From Candidatus Rifleibacteriota bacterium (GTDB lineage Bacteria; UBP17; UBA6191; JACPRK01): a DNA stretch of 13,793 bases. Shown here in pieces: positions 1-6,991 of the stretch. Each line of letters opens with the position of its first letter. Position 1 is the first letter of the stretch. The notes under the pieces are model-generated. The model had not been told where the DNA came from and did not search any database. It worked only from the letters and a program-made list of their open reading frames with translations. The DNA is taken from assembly GCA_016213865.1 (NCBI GenBank), contig JACQZL010000124.1, forward strand, positions 1-13,793, given 5' to 3'. A program made the position numbers and the translations under genes.

Positions 1-2
1 AG

Positions 3-68
3 TGGCAGGTGACGATGCCGGCGGTGGTGTTCGAACTGGAAGTGGACGGGTTAGCCGAAAAACAGTGA
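3..68 (+). CDS. 3' end of an unidentified protein (partial)
   Basis: The third forward frame is open from the window edge and ends in TGA at 66-68. It encodes 21 residues, WQVTMPAVVFELEVDGLAEK plus a final Gln. The composition (alternating hydrophobic and acidic residues, few Arg/Pro/Ser runs) looks like real protein rather than an out-of-frame translation of GC-rich DNA. The gene would converge on the HEAT-like gene, with a short AT-richer spacer and an inverted repeat between them. Too little remains to name a family. The main alternative is that this is simply non-coding. Confidence 0.4.
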   Translation, partial: WQVTMPAVVFELEVDGLAEKQ

Positions 69-72
69 CGAA

Positions 73-117
73 TTGAGAGTTGAGAATGGCGAGTGCAAAA
101 CTCTCCACTCTCAACTC
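73..117. repeat. Inverted repeat in convergent spacer (possible terminator)
   Basis: GAGTTGAGA at 77-85 is the exact reverse complement of TCTCAACTC at 109-117, leaving a 23-nt loop. The spacer 69-128 is purine/pyrimidine biased and lower in GC than the flanking genes. It lies between two converging genes, so a bidirectional terminator is possible, but there is no T-tract. The wording (TTGAGAGTTGAGA, CTCTCCACTCTCAACTC) also resembles a short intergenic repeat I associate with environmental bacterial genomes. That association is from memory and unchecked. Confidence 0.4.
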
Positions 118-128
118 CACACTCTCCG

Positions 129-815
129 CTAGGCGGTTGCGGTCTGCTTGGCCATGGCCGCCAGCTGGTCGAATCCCGCCGGGTCCTTGATGGCCATCTC
201 CAGGACCGGGAGCGGATCGACGCCTCGGATCTGGCCCAGTTCCACGAGCGCCGCCGCCCGGTTCTGGCAGTCCCGGTTGCCCGCGATCTCCAGGACGACG
301 GACTCGGCGTGGGACTCGTTGTACCGGGCCAGGGCACCGGCCACCCCGTTGATCGGGATGGGACCGCGGGCGAGCTGCTCGAGGATCGGAAGCGAGCCCG
401 GGTGGCGCAGCGAGCCGAGCGCCCAGACCGTGCGTTCCAGCGGGCCGGGACGCCGGCCCTGGGCGATGTCGTGCAGCCTCGAGATGACCGGGTAGAGGAT
501 GTCATGCGCCGCCGCGCGCAGCGCAACGACGTCGAACCCCTTGAGGAAGCTGGACGCCGGCTCCCTGAGCAGCGCGGGATCGTCGAAGAGCGCGTAGGCC
601 CCCTGGTGGTGCTTGCGGCCGAAGAAGCGCTGGTTGGCGATCGACTGCAGCCGGCGGGCTTGTTCCTGGACGTTGCGGTCGAGGTCGTTCAGCGCCTGGC
701 CCAGAAGGCGCTTGGCGTCGTCTTCAAGGACCTCGTCGAGCTGCTGCTCGAGCTGCATCAAGGCATAGATGCGGAGCTGCGAGTCCGGGCTGGAGAGCAG
801 TTGCTTGAAGTCCAT
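129..815 (-). CDS. HEAT-like repeat protein
   Basis: A 228-residue soluble protein with no signal peptide or membrane segment. It is almost entirely predicted helix, with paired amphipathic helices such as SQLRIYALMQLEQQLDEVL near the N-terminus and RTVWALGSLRHPGSLPILEQL around 125-150. The second pair has the look of HEAT/PBS-lyase repeats: an Ala/Leu-rich helix, a turn with Gly/Pro, then a second helix. Later units (VAGALARYNESHAESVVLEI and AAALVELGQIRGVDPLPVLE) fit the same pattern. Such repeats usually form protein-binding scaffolds. ATG 815 lies 18 bp after the stop of the upstream DnaD-like gene, so the two are probably co-transcribed and may act together. No catalytic motif is visible. 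The fold is fairly secure; the function is unknown. Confidence 0.8.
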   Translation of the reverse strand: MDFKQLLSSPDSQLRIYALMQLEQQLDEVLEDDAKRLLGQALNDLDRNVQEQARRLQSIANQRFFGRKHHQGAYALFDDPALLREPASSFLKGFDVVALRAAAHDILYPVISRLHDIAQGRRPGPLERTVWALGSLRHPGSLPILEQLARGPIPINGVAGALARYNESHAESVVLEIAGNRDCQNRAAALVELGQIRGVDPLPVLEMAIKDPAGFDQLAAMAKQTATA

Positions 816-833
816 GTCACAGGGCCTGACGGA

Positions 834-1775
834 CTATCGCGACTTTCGGCAGACGCACTCCTCGACCACGTTGACACCGATGAAGACGTAGCCCAAGCCG
901 TTGCACTTCTTGCAGGTCCGCTGCCGCTGCCTGGCCTGGCTGATCTCGGTGCGCCGGCGGTCATCTTCGCCGGACCGCCGGACGCTGGTCTGGAGGCTCT
1001 CGTACTCGTAGATCACCAGATCGCTCGAATAGAGCTCCACCTGGCGGGCCTCCAGGGAATCCATGACCCGCATCAGCAGTGCTTCAGTAGCGTGAAGCTC
1101 TTCCAGCCGCTCTCGCTCGTCCTTGGTCAGATCACGACCGAGGGCCTGGACGATGCGGGAGAGGAACCGCGGAGTGAGCCCGGTCGGCGCTCCCGACGGA
1201 GGACCGGCCGGCGCGAGGGGAAGGGCTGGCGCAGGAGGAGGCAGCTCCACGCGCCGCATCCCGGAGACGGTGGGCGCGGGAGGCGGCGGAGCCGGTGCGG
1301 CCTCGTCGGCCCAGGCGAGCCAGTTGGGGGTAGGGGGTGCCGGGGGAGCGTCCTGGCTCACCGCCGGCCCGGCCGGGGCTTGCGCCGCCGGCTCGACCGG
1401 CACGTCCGCCTCGGGTCCAGCCTTGCCCGCTGGGGCCATCGGGCCCATGACCCGCAAGTTCTCGTCCGTGTTGAGCAGATAGAAGGCCCGCGGGTTGCTG
1501 TGGGAGTCGGTGTGGAACTGGAGGACGGTGCCACGTGCCAGGGCCGCGCGCAGTCCCTTCAGGGCGCCGGTCTGGTCGAGGTCGGTGCCGGAGACGATCG
1601 CCTCGAACGGCACGAGCGTCAGGGTCTTCTCGAACTCGTAGTGAGCGTGGACGAGGAAGAACGTGACGATCAGTTCTTCTCGAGACAGACCGGCCTTGAG
1701 AAGAACGTCGAACAGCACGTCCGGAACGGGCGTGAAGTTCCCCCGCAACTCGGGGAAAGTCAGCGAAGAGGCCAT
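834..1775 (-). CDS. DnaD-like replication/HTH protein with C-terminal four-Cys motif
   Basis: A 313-residue cytoplasmic protein. Residues 1-113 resemble the N-terminal winged-helix module of DnaD/phage replication-type proteins: an opening NFTPVPDVLFDVLL, a helix REELIVTFFLVHAHYEF, then ALKGLRAALARGTVLQF and FYLLNTDENL. Residues 114-198 are a Pro/Ala-rich linker. A helical segment (199-285) may match the DnaD C-terminal domain. The tail holds Cys288, Cys291, Cys307 and Cys309 (CKKC...CVC), a likely zinc site with a DnaJ-like CxxCxGxG start. DnaD-type proteins help load helicase at replication start or restart; that role here is inference. The frame is open upstream to 1868, but a near-consensus promoter at 1785-1813 sits inside that extension, so ATG 1775 is chosen. 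It leads an operon with the HEAT-like gene. Confidence 0.75.
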   Translation of the reverse strand: MASSLTFPELRGNFTPVPDVLFDVLLKAGLSREELIVTFFLVHAHYEFEKTLTLVPFEAIVSGTDLDQTGALKGLRAALARGTVLQFHTDSHSNPRAFYLLNTDENLRVMGPMAPAGKAGPEADVPVEPAAQAPAGPAVSQDAPPAPPTPNWLAWADEAAPAPPPPAPTVSGMRRVELPPPAPALPLAPAGPPSGAPTGLTPRFLSRIVQALGRDLTKDERERLEELHATEALLMRVMDSLEARQVELYSSDLVIYEYESLQTSVRRSGEDDRRRTEISQARQRQRTCKKCNGLGYVFIGVNVVEECVCRKSR

Positions 1776-1784
1776 CCCACGACC

Positions 1785-1813
1785 ACTATAAGTCCCGCCT
1801 GAGGAGTTGTCAA
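1785..1813 (-). promoter_or_regulatory. Sigma70-type promoter of the DnaD-like/HEAT operon
   Basis: Read on the minus strand, TTGACA (1813-1808, perfect -35) is followed after exactly 17 bp by TATAGT (1790-1785, 5 of 6 to the -10 consensus). Only nine bases separate the -10 box from ATG 1775. Transcription starting about 7 nt downstream would leave a leader of about three bases, so the message is probably leaderless or nearly so. This fixes the start codon of the downstream gene. Confidence 0.8.
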
Positions 1814-1870
1814 ATCGAGAGACCCCTCCGGGAGCATGTCCCTGGGCTGGTAACCGCTTTCTTGTCACGG

Positions 1871-1981
1871 AGGGCTCAGGGGCTCAGGGTGAGGGCTTGC
1901 GGGGCCTGCCAGGGCTGCGGATACCTGGCCAACTCCGTCCGCGGGCCCTTTCGGCCGTGTCCCCTGGAGCCCCTGAGCCCT
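1871..1981. repeat. 15-bp inverted repeat with 81-nt loop
   Basis: AGGGCTCAGGGGCTC at 1871-1885 pairs perfectly with GAGCCCCTGAGCCCT at 1967-1981. After a one-base bulge (G1966) the pairing continues for four bases (AGGG 1886-1889 with CCCT 1962-1965). The right arm runs on into TCAGCCCCCTCAGCCC, a diverged near-copy of itself. It lies between two divergent promoters, about 60 bp upstream of the minus-strand -35 box and 100 bp upstream of the plus-strand one. It could be an insulating hairpin, a cruciform or a remnant of a repeat element. Confidence 0.65.
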
Positions 1982-2044
1982 TCAGCCCCCTCAGCCCTGA
2001 CGGTTGGAGACGTGAGCTTGCCAGCCTATCGACATGCTCCCGCC

Positions 2045-2056
2045 TACCCCGGGGTA
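2045..2056. promoter_or_regulatory. Perfect 12-bp palindrome, candidate operator
   Basis: TACCCCGGGGTA is fully self-complementary. Its right edge is 25 bp upstream of the -35 box of the YfhO-family gene, a normal position for an activator or repressor dimer. No regulator gene is next to it, so the role is inference; GC-rich DNA yields such palindromes by chance at a low rate. Confidence 0.35.
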
Positions 2057-2081
2057 TGCGCACCCAATGCAGGGAGGCGGC

Positions 2082-2110
2082 TTGACCGTCTCGATGTAAG
2101 CCCCTACAGT
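2082..2110 (+). promoter_or_regulatory. Sigma70-type promoter of the YfhO-family gene
   Basis: TTGACC (2082-2087, 5 of 6 to -35) and TACAGT (2105-2110, 4 of 6 to -10) are separated by exactly 17 bp. Seventeen bases separate the -10 box from ATG 2128, so the leader would be about 11 nt, too short for a standard Shine-Dalgarno at optimal distance. Confidence 0.6.
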
Positions 2111-2127
2111 CACCGTGAGCTGACGGC

Positions 2128-4581
2128 ATGACGATGGATGTGACTGCAACACGATCGGTGCAACCGGCCCCACTGGCCGACGCCTCCGCGACGGGCAGCA
2201 GCGCCGCTACGAGACGAGACCTGCTCTGGCTCGCGGCGATCTGGCTGGCAGCAGTCATCTACTTCCACACGGTGCTCGTCGGGGGACAGTCGCTTTACTT
2301 CCGCGACACGGTCGACATCTACTACCCCCAGGCGACGTTCACTTCAGACGCCCTGCGAGAGGGACGTTTGCCGCTCTGGGAACCGAAGATCGGGCTCGGC
2401 TACCCGTTCCAGGCCGACCCGCACTCGATGGTGTTCTACCCGTTGACCGTCTTGTTGCTCCTGCTTCCGTTCCCTCTCGCTTACAACATCTTCACGGTCG
2501 TCCACGTTCCCTTGGCCGGCACCTTCCTGTGGCTCCTTCTGCGGCGATGGGGCCTATCTGCGGCTTCGTCGGCAACCGGTGCCTGCGTGCTGATGTTCTG
2601 CGGCTTCACCATCGGCTGCACGTGTCTGACGACGCTGTTGCGCGGCTTGACTTGGGCACCGCTGGCGATGCTTGCGTTCGATCGGTTCCTATCGGGGGGC
2701 GGGACACGCGCCGTGGCCTGGACGGCCCTTGTTCTGGCAATCCAGGGAAGCGGCACGGACCCCCAGTACGTCTTCTTCACGGCGATTGTGTTGGCGCTGT
2801 TGCCGTTCATGAACCCGATAGCATCGCCGGCATGCTCGCGGATGCGGGCCTGGGTGGGGTGGAGCTCGGCCTGCACCCTGGCCGGACTCGTCATCGCCTA
2901 TCAGTACCTTCCTCTGGCCCAGCTCATCAGTGCGTCGAATCGGGTCGGCGGCCTTGGGGCTGGGGAGCACACCCTGTTCTCGGTCCACCCTGCGAACCTC
3001 ATCAATATGGTCCTTCCCGTTCCGTTTCCGGACCCTGCATCCACCCAATTCCTCACGAGTTTCCAGGGCGGCGAATTGCCCCTTCTTCCCGACATGTATT
3101 GGGGCCTGCCGGTCCTTGCGCTGGCCCTGACTTCGCTCGGGTTCCTGGCTTGCCCGGGCAAACGCGGTCAGATGGCGGCAGTGGCCCTCGGACTGGCCGC
3201 TGTCTGCCTGATCCTCGCGCTGGGAGGCTTCACTCCGCTCTATGGCATCCTGACGACGCTCCTTCCTCCGCTCACGGCCTTTCGCTATCCGAGCAAGTAC
3301 GTGCTCCTGACGACGCTCGGACTGGCAATCGCCGCGGCAGTGGGCACAGAAGGGCTTCTTGGACGAGTGCAACCCTGCAAGCAAATCTACAAGAGATGCC
3401 TCGAAGTCATGATGGCGTTACTGCTGGTTGCCCTCGCGGTAGTCGCGCTCACGAAGACGAGCCTGCCCGAAGCGTTCCTGACAGAGAGGATCTGGGAGAA
3501 GCTGAGCCCTACTCTCGGCCCGCTCCCTCTGATGCTGCGTCGGAGCTGGCTCTCGGACGGCGCTTTTGCTCTCGGCCTCCTGGCCGCCGCCCGAGTCGCG
3601 CTGGCATTGGCCGCGCGTGCGAAGCTGGACCACGGCCTGGCAGTTGCCGTCGTTCTGTTGCTCTCCGTCGGCGACCTGGCCTGCGGCACCTATCGCAGCT
3701 TCCCCACGATCCAGAACGACTTCCTCTCGTCGGTTCCGAAGGCCGTGGAGTGGGTCGGCCGGCCGGCGCCCGGCGCGCCGCCCACTCGCTACGCCTCGCT
3801 AGTTCTGAAGCGCATCCAGTTCGACCACGAGCGCACGGTGTTGCAGCAGTTCCTGCTCGAGCGCGAACTCCTGCACCACTCCTGGGGTGCGCTGCACTCG
3901 CTCGAACCCGTCCTGTCCCACATGTCTGTCCGGCTCGCCTCCGAGCTTCGCCTCGAGGGCCTCTTCAGCGGCCTGTCACGCCAGACCAGGAACCGCCTCT
4001 TCGCGGCGATCGGCGTTCAGGCGGTCGTTCGTCCGTCCCTTCCGACCCGTGTCCCGACCGAGCGCATCGTCGGCCGGTACGGCCCGCTGGAAGTCCAGTC
4101 GCTCGACGGCGTCGTCCCGCGGGCCTTCGTGGCAAGCCGGGCCCACCCGGTCCCCCCCGACGTCGAGCTGCCTTCCATCGACGCCTTGCTCGCCCTACCG
4201 GAAGACGCCGCCTTCGAAGCAGCAGATTCCGGCCCAGCGACGTTCGGCCCGACGGCGGTCAAGGAGTGCCGCATCACCTCCTACGCAACCGACTCGCTCA
4301 GGGTCGATTTCGAGCTGGAGGGACGCGGCCTGCTGGTCGTTCTGGACCAGTTCTATCCTGGCTGGGAGGCTCGCGTGGATGGCCGACCCCGTCCCATCCG
4401 CAAGGTCTGTGGGCTCTTTCGAGGTGTCGAGGTGAGCGGAGGCGAGCGCCGGCTGGAGATGTTCTACCGCCCCTTGTCGTTCCGGCTCGGCGGTGCCATC
4501 AGCCTGGGCGCTCTGGCCCTGCTCGCCGGGCTGCTGCTACGGCCGCTCCTGGCCCGACCTGGAGCCCGCGGCCCTCAGTAG
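2128..4581 (+). CDS. YfhO-family GT-C membrane protein
   Basis: An 817-residue polytopic inner-membrane protein, typical in size for the YfhO family (GT-C fold, thought to transfer sugars from polyprenyl-phosphate carriers outside the membrane). After a first helix (about 32-51) comes the external loop with acidic RDTVDIYYPQ (Asp60, Asp63), then LPLWEPKIGLGYPFQ, both hallmark positions of the family. About a dozen hydrophobic segments follow to about residue 515. The soluble part holds the family C-terminal module, LDQFYPGWEARVDG and a GGERRLEMFYRPLSFRLG stretch, ending in a last helix and a basic tail. ATG 2128 is favoured by the upstream promoter; ATG 2134 is in frame and possible. The gene stands alone between a divergent and a convergent neighbour. 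The glycan substrate cannot be read from sequence. Confidence 0.9.
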   Translation: MTMDVTATRSVQPAPLADASATGSSAATRRDLLWLAAIWLAAVIYFHTVLVGGQSLYFRDTVDIYYPQATFTSDALREGRLPLWEPKIGLGYPFQADPHSMVFYPLTVLLLLLPFPLAYNIFTVVHVPLAGTFLWLLLRRWGLSAASSATGACVLMFCGFTIGCTCLTTLLRGLTWAPLAMLAFDRFLSGGGTRAVAWTALVLAIQGSGTDPQYVFFTAIVLALLPFMNPIASPACSRMRAWVGWSSACTLAGLVIAYQYLPLAQLISASNRVGGLGAGEHTLFSVHPANLINMVLPVPFPDPASTQFLTSFQGGELPLLPDMYWGLPVLALALTSLGFLACPGKRGQMAAVALGLAAVCLILALGGFTPLYGILTTLLPPLTAFRYPSKYVLLTTLGLAIAAAVGTEGLLGRVQPCKQIYKRCLEVMMALLLVALAVVALTKTSLPEAFLTERIWEKLSPTLGPLPLMLRRSWLSDGAFALGLLAAARVALALAARAKLDHGLAVAVVLLLSVGDLACGTYRSFPTIQNDFLSSVPKAVEWVGRPAPGAPPTRYASLVLKRIQFDHERTVLQQFLLERELLHHSWGALHSLEPVLSHMSVRLASELRLEGLFSGLSRQTRNRLFAAIGVQAVVRPSLPTRVPTERIVGRYGPLEVQSLDGVVPRAFVASRAHPVPPDVELPSIDALLALPEDAAFEAADSGPATFGPTAVKECRITSYATDSLRVDFELEGRGLLVVLDQFYPGWEARVDGRPRPIRKVCGLFRGVEVSGGERRLEMFYRPLSFRLGGAISLGALALLAGLLLRPLLARPGARGPQ

Positions 4582-4694
4582 AGCCTTCTCGAAGGGGCCT
4601 CGCGAAGACCCGAAGAGAAACCTCAAGACGGAAGGCCAGACCCCTTTGTGCCTTGGTGGTTCAGCCTTTGGCACGTTGATTTGGAACCGCTCTA
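4582..4694. repeat. Convergent spacer with repeat-like sequence
   Basis: The spacer separates the converging YfhO-family and SLH genes. CCTTTGTGCCTTGGTGGTTC starts at 4643 and matches, from memory, a short phrase that recurs between genes in many environmental bacterial genomes. Within it GTGCC (4648-4652) can pair with GGCAC (4670-4674) over a 17-nt loop. I see no convincing terminator: the CCTT-CTCG-AAGG hairpin at 4584-4595 is too short and lacks a T-tract. Confidence 0.4.
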
Positions 4695-5648
4695 CTAGAT
4701 TCGGTCCTCGGGAATGGCCGATTCGGCCCCGGAGGGGCGCAGTCCCCGCTCGACCGGCCCTCTCGGTGGCTGATCGGGTTCGAGCGTGGCGTCCAGGATA
4801 TGGTCGGCATCCTGCCCCGGGCCGTCGTTACCCGAAAGCCGCGGCAACCGCGTCTCCACGGGCAGTTGCACTCTGCCCGGCGAGCGCGAGTGTTCGACCT
4901 GCGCCAGTCGTCGCTCGAAGTCTACCGCGAACTCCTTGATGAGCCCCCGGAGCTCGTTCAGGTTGGTCCGGTTCAGGCCGCCGCCGTCGCCCGTGCCAGC
5001 CGACTTCTCCAACCGGGCCACCTTGACCAGGACCTTGGCCAGCACCTCGGCGTAGACCTTGGACTTCTTCTGGCCCTCGACCGTCTGAGCTGTTTGCTGG
5101 GTCAGCTTGGCCGAGAGGGCCTCGAGCTTCCGGTCCTGTTCCTTTGCGCGAGCTTGGGCCGCATCGGCCTTCTGGGTCGCATCGAAGACCTGCTTGACCA
5201 GCGCCCCGCCACCCGTCTTGCTCGCGTCCTCGACCTTGCGTGCCAGCTCGTCGAGCCTGGATTTCAGGCCTCCCAGGTCGGTCCCGATGTTCTCGAGATC
5301 GCCGCGGAACTCCTTGTAGAGCTTGTCGAGCAACTCGAGTTTCTCGGCCGGGAGCTTGCCCCCCACGGTCTGGTCCAGCCGCTCCATGATGCGCGTCAAC
5401 AACACCGCCATCTCGAAGCGCGTGACCGGTCGCGAGCCGTTGGGCCCGGGCGCGAGCTGGAGGCCGTTCTTCCCGTCGCCAAGTTGCTGCAGAGCCGGAT
5501 AGGCCCAATGATCGGCGGGCACCGCCTGGACCAGATTGCTCGGCGGAGAGCCGGCGTCGGGTGAAGTCGGTGCGACCGTGGACGTTCGGCCGGTGACGAT
5601 GAGAGCCAGCGCGGCCGCGGCCAGGATCGCCATCAGGCGATGACGCAT
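4695..5648 (-). CDS. SLH-domain coiled-coil envelope protein
   Basis: A 317-residue exported protein. Residues 1-20 form a signal peptide (basic MRHR, then an Ala/Leu core). A single S-layer-homology domain follows at about 43-90: VPADHWAYPALQQL, then a Gly/Asn-rich turn and RPVTRFEMAVLLTRIMERL. SLH domains bind cell-wall polymers. Residues about 95-250 are charged heptad-like helices rich in Lys/Glu/Ala, probably a coiled-coil spacer, and the tail is Pro/Gly/Arg-rich and disordered-looking. No beta-barrel follows, unlike full-length Slp/Omp porins of Deinococcus or Thermotoga. Arg21 stands where a lipobox would need Cys (VTGR), so it is not a lipoprotein. ATG 5648 is chosen over the frame opening at 5678 because AAGGAGG (5662-5656) sits seven bases before it and the signal peptide begins there. 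Confidence 0.85.
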   Translation of the reverse strand: MRHRLMAILAAAALALIVTGRTSTVAPTSPDAGSPPSNLVQAVPADHWAYPALQQLGDGKNGLQLAPGPNGSRPVTRFEMAVLLTRIMERLDQTVGGKLPAEKLELLDKLYKEFRGDLENIGTDLGGLKSRLDELARKVEDASKTGGGALVKQVFDATQKADAAQARAKEQDRKLEALSAKLTQQTAQTVEGQKKSKVYAEVLAKVLVKVARLEKSAGTGDGGGLNRTNLNELRGLIKEFAVDFERRLAQVEHSRSPGRVQLPVETRLPRLSGNDGPGQDADHILDATLEPDQPPRGPVERGLRPSGAESAIPEDRI

Positions 5649-5655
5649 GACGAAT

Positions 5656-5697
5656 CCTCCTTGAAGAGACAATTCCACTGGTACATTTATCGGTCAA
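5656..5697 (-). promoter_or_regulatory. Candidate promoter and strong ribosome site of the SLH gene
   Basis: On the minus strand TTGACC (5697-5692) and AATTGT (5674-5669) are 17 bp apart; the -35 box matches 5 of 6, the -10 only 3 of 6. The consensus Shine-Dalgarno AAGGAGG (5662-5656) follows, seven bases before ATG 5648. The ribosome site is convincing and the promoter is tentative. The 95-bp spacer must also hold the kinase promoter on the other strand, for which I see no good box pair. Confidence 0.45.
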
Positions 5698-5743
5698 CCT
5701 GCCGGGGAATTGAGTCGGCGCCTCTGCTATCCTGAGGCGGGCG

Positions 5744-6991
5744 ATGAAGAAGTACGAGATCCTCGAGAAGCTGGGCCAGGGCGGCATGGGAGTGGTCTGG
5801 AAAGCCGTCCAGAAGAACCTCAACCGCGAGGTTGCCATCAAGGTCCTGCCCAAGGCCTACTCGGAGAACCCGGAGGTCAAGCAGCGCTTCATCACGGAGA
5901 TGCAGATCTGCGGCGGTCTGCTGCACCCGAACATCATCCACATCTTCGACTCGGGCGAGCAGGACGGGACCCTCTACTACGTGATGGAGTACGTGAAGGG
6001 AACGACCGTCCTGGAGCTGGTCCAGAAGAAGGGGCCGATGCCGGTGGAGCAAGCCCTCAAGGTCACGGCGGACATGCTCGAGGCGATGAAGTACTACCAC
6101 CCGATGGGGTTGGTCCACCGCGACATTAAGCCGGCCAACATCATGGTCAAGCCCGATGCGGTCGAGGCCATCCTGATGGATTTTGGCCTGGTGAAGGCGC
6201 TCTACGCCAGCGGGATCACGCTTCAGGGGCGCCTGGTCGGCACGCCGCGCTACATGTCGCCCGAGATGCTGCGCGGCCAGCTCGTCGATTGCCGCAGCGA
6301 CATCTTCCAGTTGGGGCTCGTTCTGTACGAAATGCTGGCCGGGCTCCCCGCCTTCAGAGGTAAAGACCGCGCGGAAGTCACCCGCAAGCTCCTGGAAGAA
6401 GAGCCGGACAAGTTGAGTCAGCTCAACCCCCTGGTCACCGTCCCGGTCGAACACCTCGTCGCCAACGCCATCGACAAGAACGCCGATTCTCGCTACCCGA
6501 GCGCCGCGGCCTTCCTCGAGGACCTGGTGACGGTACGGGACGGGGGCAAGGTCTTCCGCCGCAGCAGCGCCCGCACGATGAAGGCCCTGACCGCGTCCAA
6601 GGTGCTCGAGGTCTCCGAACCGGCCCCCGAGAGCGCCGTCGAGACCTCACCCGCTTCGGCCCCCACGCCCCAGCCGCTGGCCACGATGCCGTCCGCTCCC
6701 ATGCCCGAGTTGGCCCCGTTGCTGGCCGCGCTCGCCTGGAAGCTGGGCGCGGGGGTCCTGCTGCTCGCGCTCGTCGCCGTTTACCTGCTGGCGCTGGCCG
6801 GCACGTCGCTTATTCGGCCAGAGACCTGGAAGTGGAGGCCGACTTCAACTCGGCCCGCATCTCGTGGCAGAGCGACGCCGTCTACCCCACGCGGCTGGAG
6901 TACGGCGAGTCCGAACACCAGCTCCGGGTCTCCGAGGCCCCCGAGAAGTCCGCTCCGGCCACTCGTCACGCGGTCGTGCTCACGGCCCTGA
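5744..6991 (+). CDS. Ser/Thr protein kinase, membrane-anchored (frame-shifted 3' end)
   Basis: A Hanks-type (PknB-like) kinase with all key residues: glycine loop GQGGMG (11-16), Lys33 in VAIKVLP, helix-C Glu52, catalytic HRDIKPAN (125-132), DFG (146-148) and GTPRYMSPE (166-174). It should be active. The domain ends near 265; a Pro/Ala-rich juxtamembrane stretch leads to one transmembrane helix at about 332-353. Beyond residue 356 the translation becomes Arg/Ser/Thr/Pro-rich (WRPTSTRPASRGRATPSTPR), typical of the wrong frame in GC-rich DNA, while the frame used by the ORF starting at 6832 becomes protein-like. The true protein probably continues there, so the last ~60 residues of this ORF are not native. 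ATG 5744 has a weak GAGG site six bases upstream. It phosphorylates unknown partners, presumably in response to an external signal. Confidence 0.9.
   Translation: MKKYEILEKLGQGGMGVVWKAVQKNLNREVAIKVLPKAYSENPEVKQRFITEMQICGGLLHPNIIHIFDSGEQDGTLYYVMEYVKGTTVLELVQKKGPMPVEQALKVTADMLEAMKYYHPMGLVHRDIKPANIMVKPDAVEAILMDFGLVKALYASGITLQGRLVGTPRYMSPEMLRGQLVDCRSDIFQLGLVLYEMLAGLPAFRGKDRAEVTRKLLEEEPDKLSQLNPLVTVPVEHLVANAIDKNADSRYPSAAAFLEDLVTVRDGGKVFRRSSARTMKALTASKVLEVSEPAPESAVETSPASAPTPQPLATMPSAPMPELAPLLAALAWKLGAGVLLLALVAVYLLALAGTSLIRPETWKWRPTSTRPASRGRATPSTPRGWSTASPNTSSGSPRPPRSPLRPLVTRSCSRP
6803..6832 (+). other. Frameshift junction in the receptor kinase
   Basis: The kinase frame is still natural through LLALAGTSL (up to about 6811). 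From about 6820 the other frame reads RDLEVEADFNSARISWQS, a normal start of an FN3-like strand pair. Joining them needs a single -1 (or +2) shift. No slippery heptamer such as AAAAAAG is present (the bases here are GGCACGTCGCTTATTCGGCC), so a one-base insertion, a two-base loss or a sequencing/assembly error is more likely than programmed frameshifting. The two ORFs overlap by 160 bp on one strand, which is also unlike separate genes. Confidence 0.7.

Larger units (their letters stand above)
1776..2127. other. Divergent intergenic region (352 bp)
   Basis: This spacer separates the DnaD-like operon (minus) from the YfhO-family gene (plus). It contains a promoter for each side (1785-1813 and 2082-2110), a long imperfect hairpin (1871-1981) and a 12-bp palindrome (2045-2056). 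Small reading frames here (for example 1807-2085 and 1884-2258) have no ribosome site, rich Arg/Pro/Ser composition and no recognisable features, so I do not call them genes. Confidence 0.7.

Noticed and set aside
93..1802. 569-residue plus-strand ORF across the DnaD-like and HEAT genes
   Set aside because: It is the antisense frame of two well-supported minus-strand genes with a promoter; its composition is Arg/Gly/Val-rich and no domain is visible.
1807..2258. Small ORFs in the divergent spacer
   Set aside because: They run through promoters and the inverted repeat, lack ribosome sites and have out-of-frame style composition.
4584..4595. CCTTCTCGAAGG hairpin as a terminator of the YfhO-family gene
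   Set aside because: A four-base stem with a tetraloop and no T-tract is too weak to call.
2529..4679. 716-residue plus-strand ORF overlapping the YfhO-family gene
   Set aside because: It is another frame of the same strand with Arg/Pro/His-rich, low-hydrophobicity sequence, while the main frame has family hallmarks throughout.
5687..6454. 255-residue minus-strand ORF antisense to the kinase
   Set aside because: It is a mirror of the kinase catalytic domain with no independent start signal.
6790..6832. Programmed -1 frameshift signal in the kinase
   Set aside because: No X XXY YYZ heptamer and no clear downstream pseudoknot; an indel explains the data more simply.
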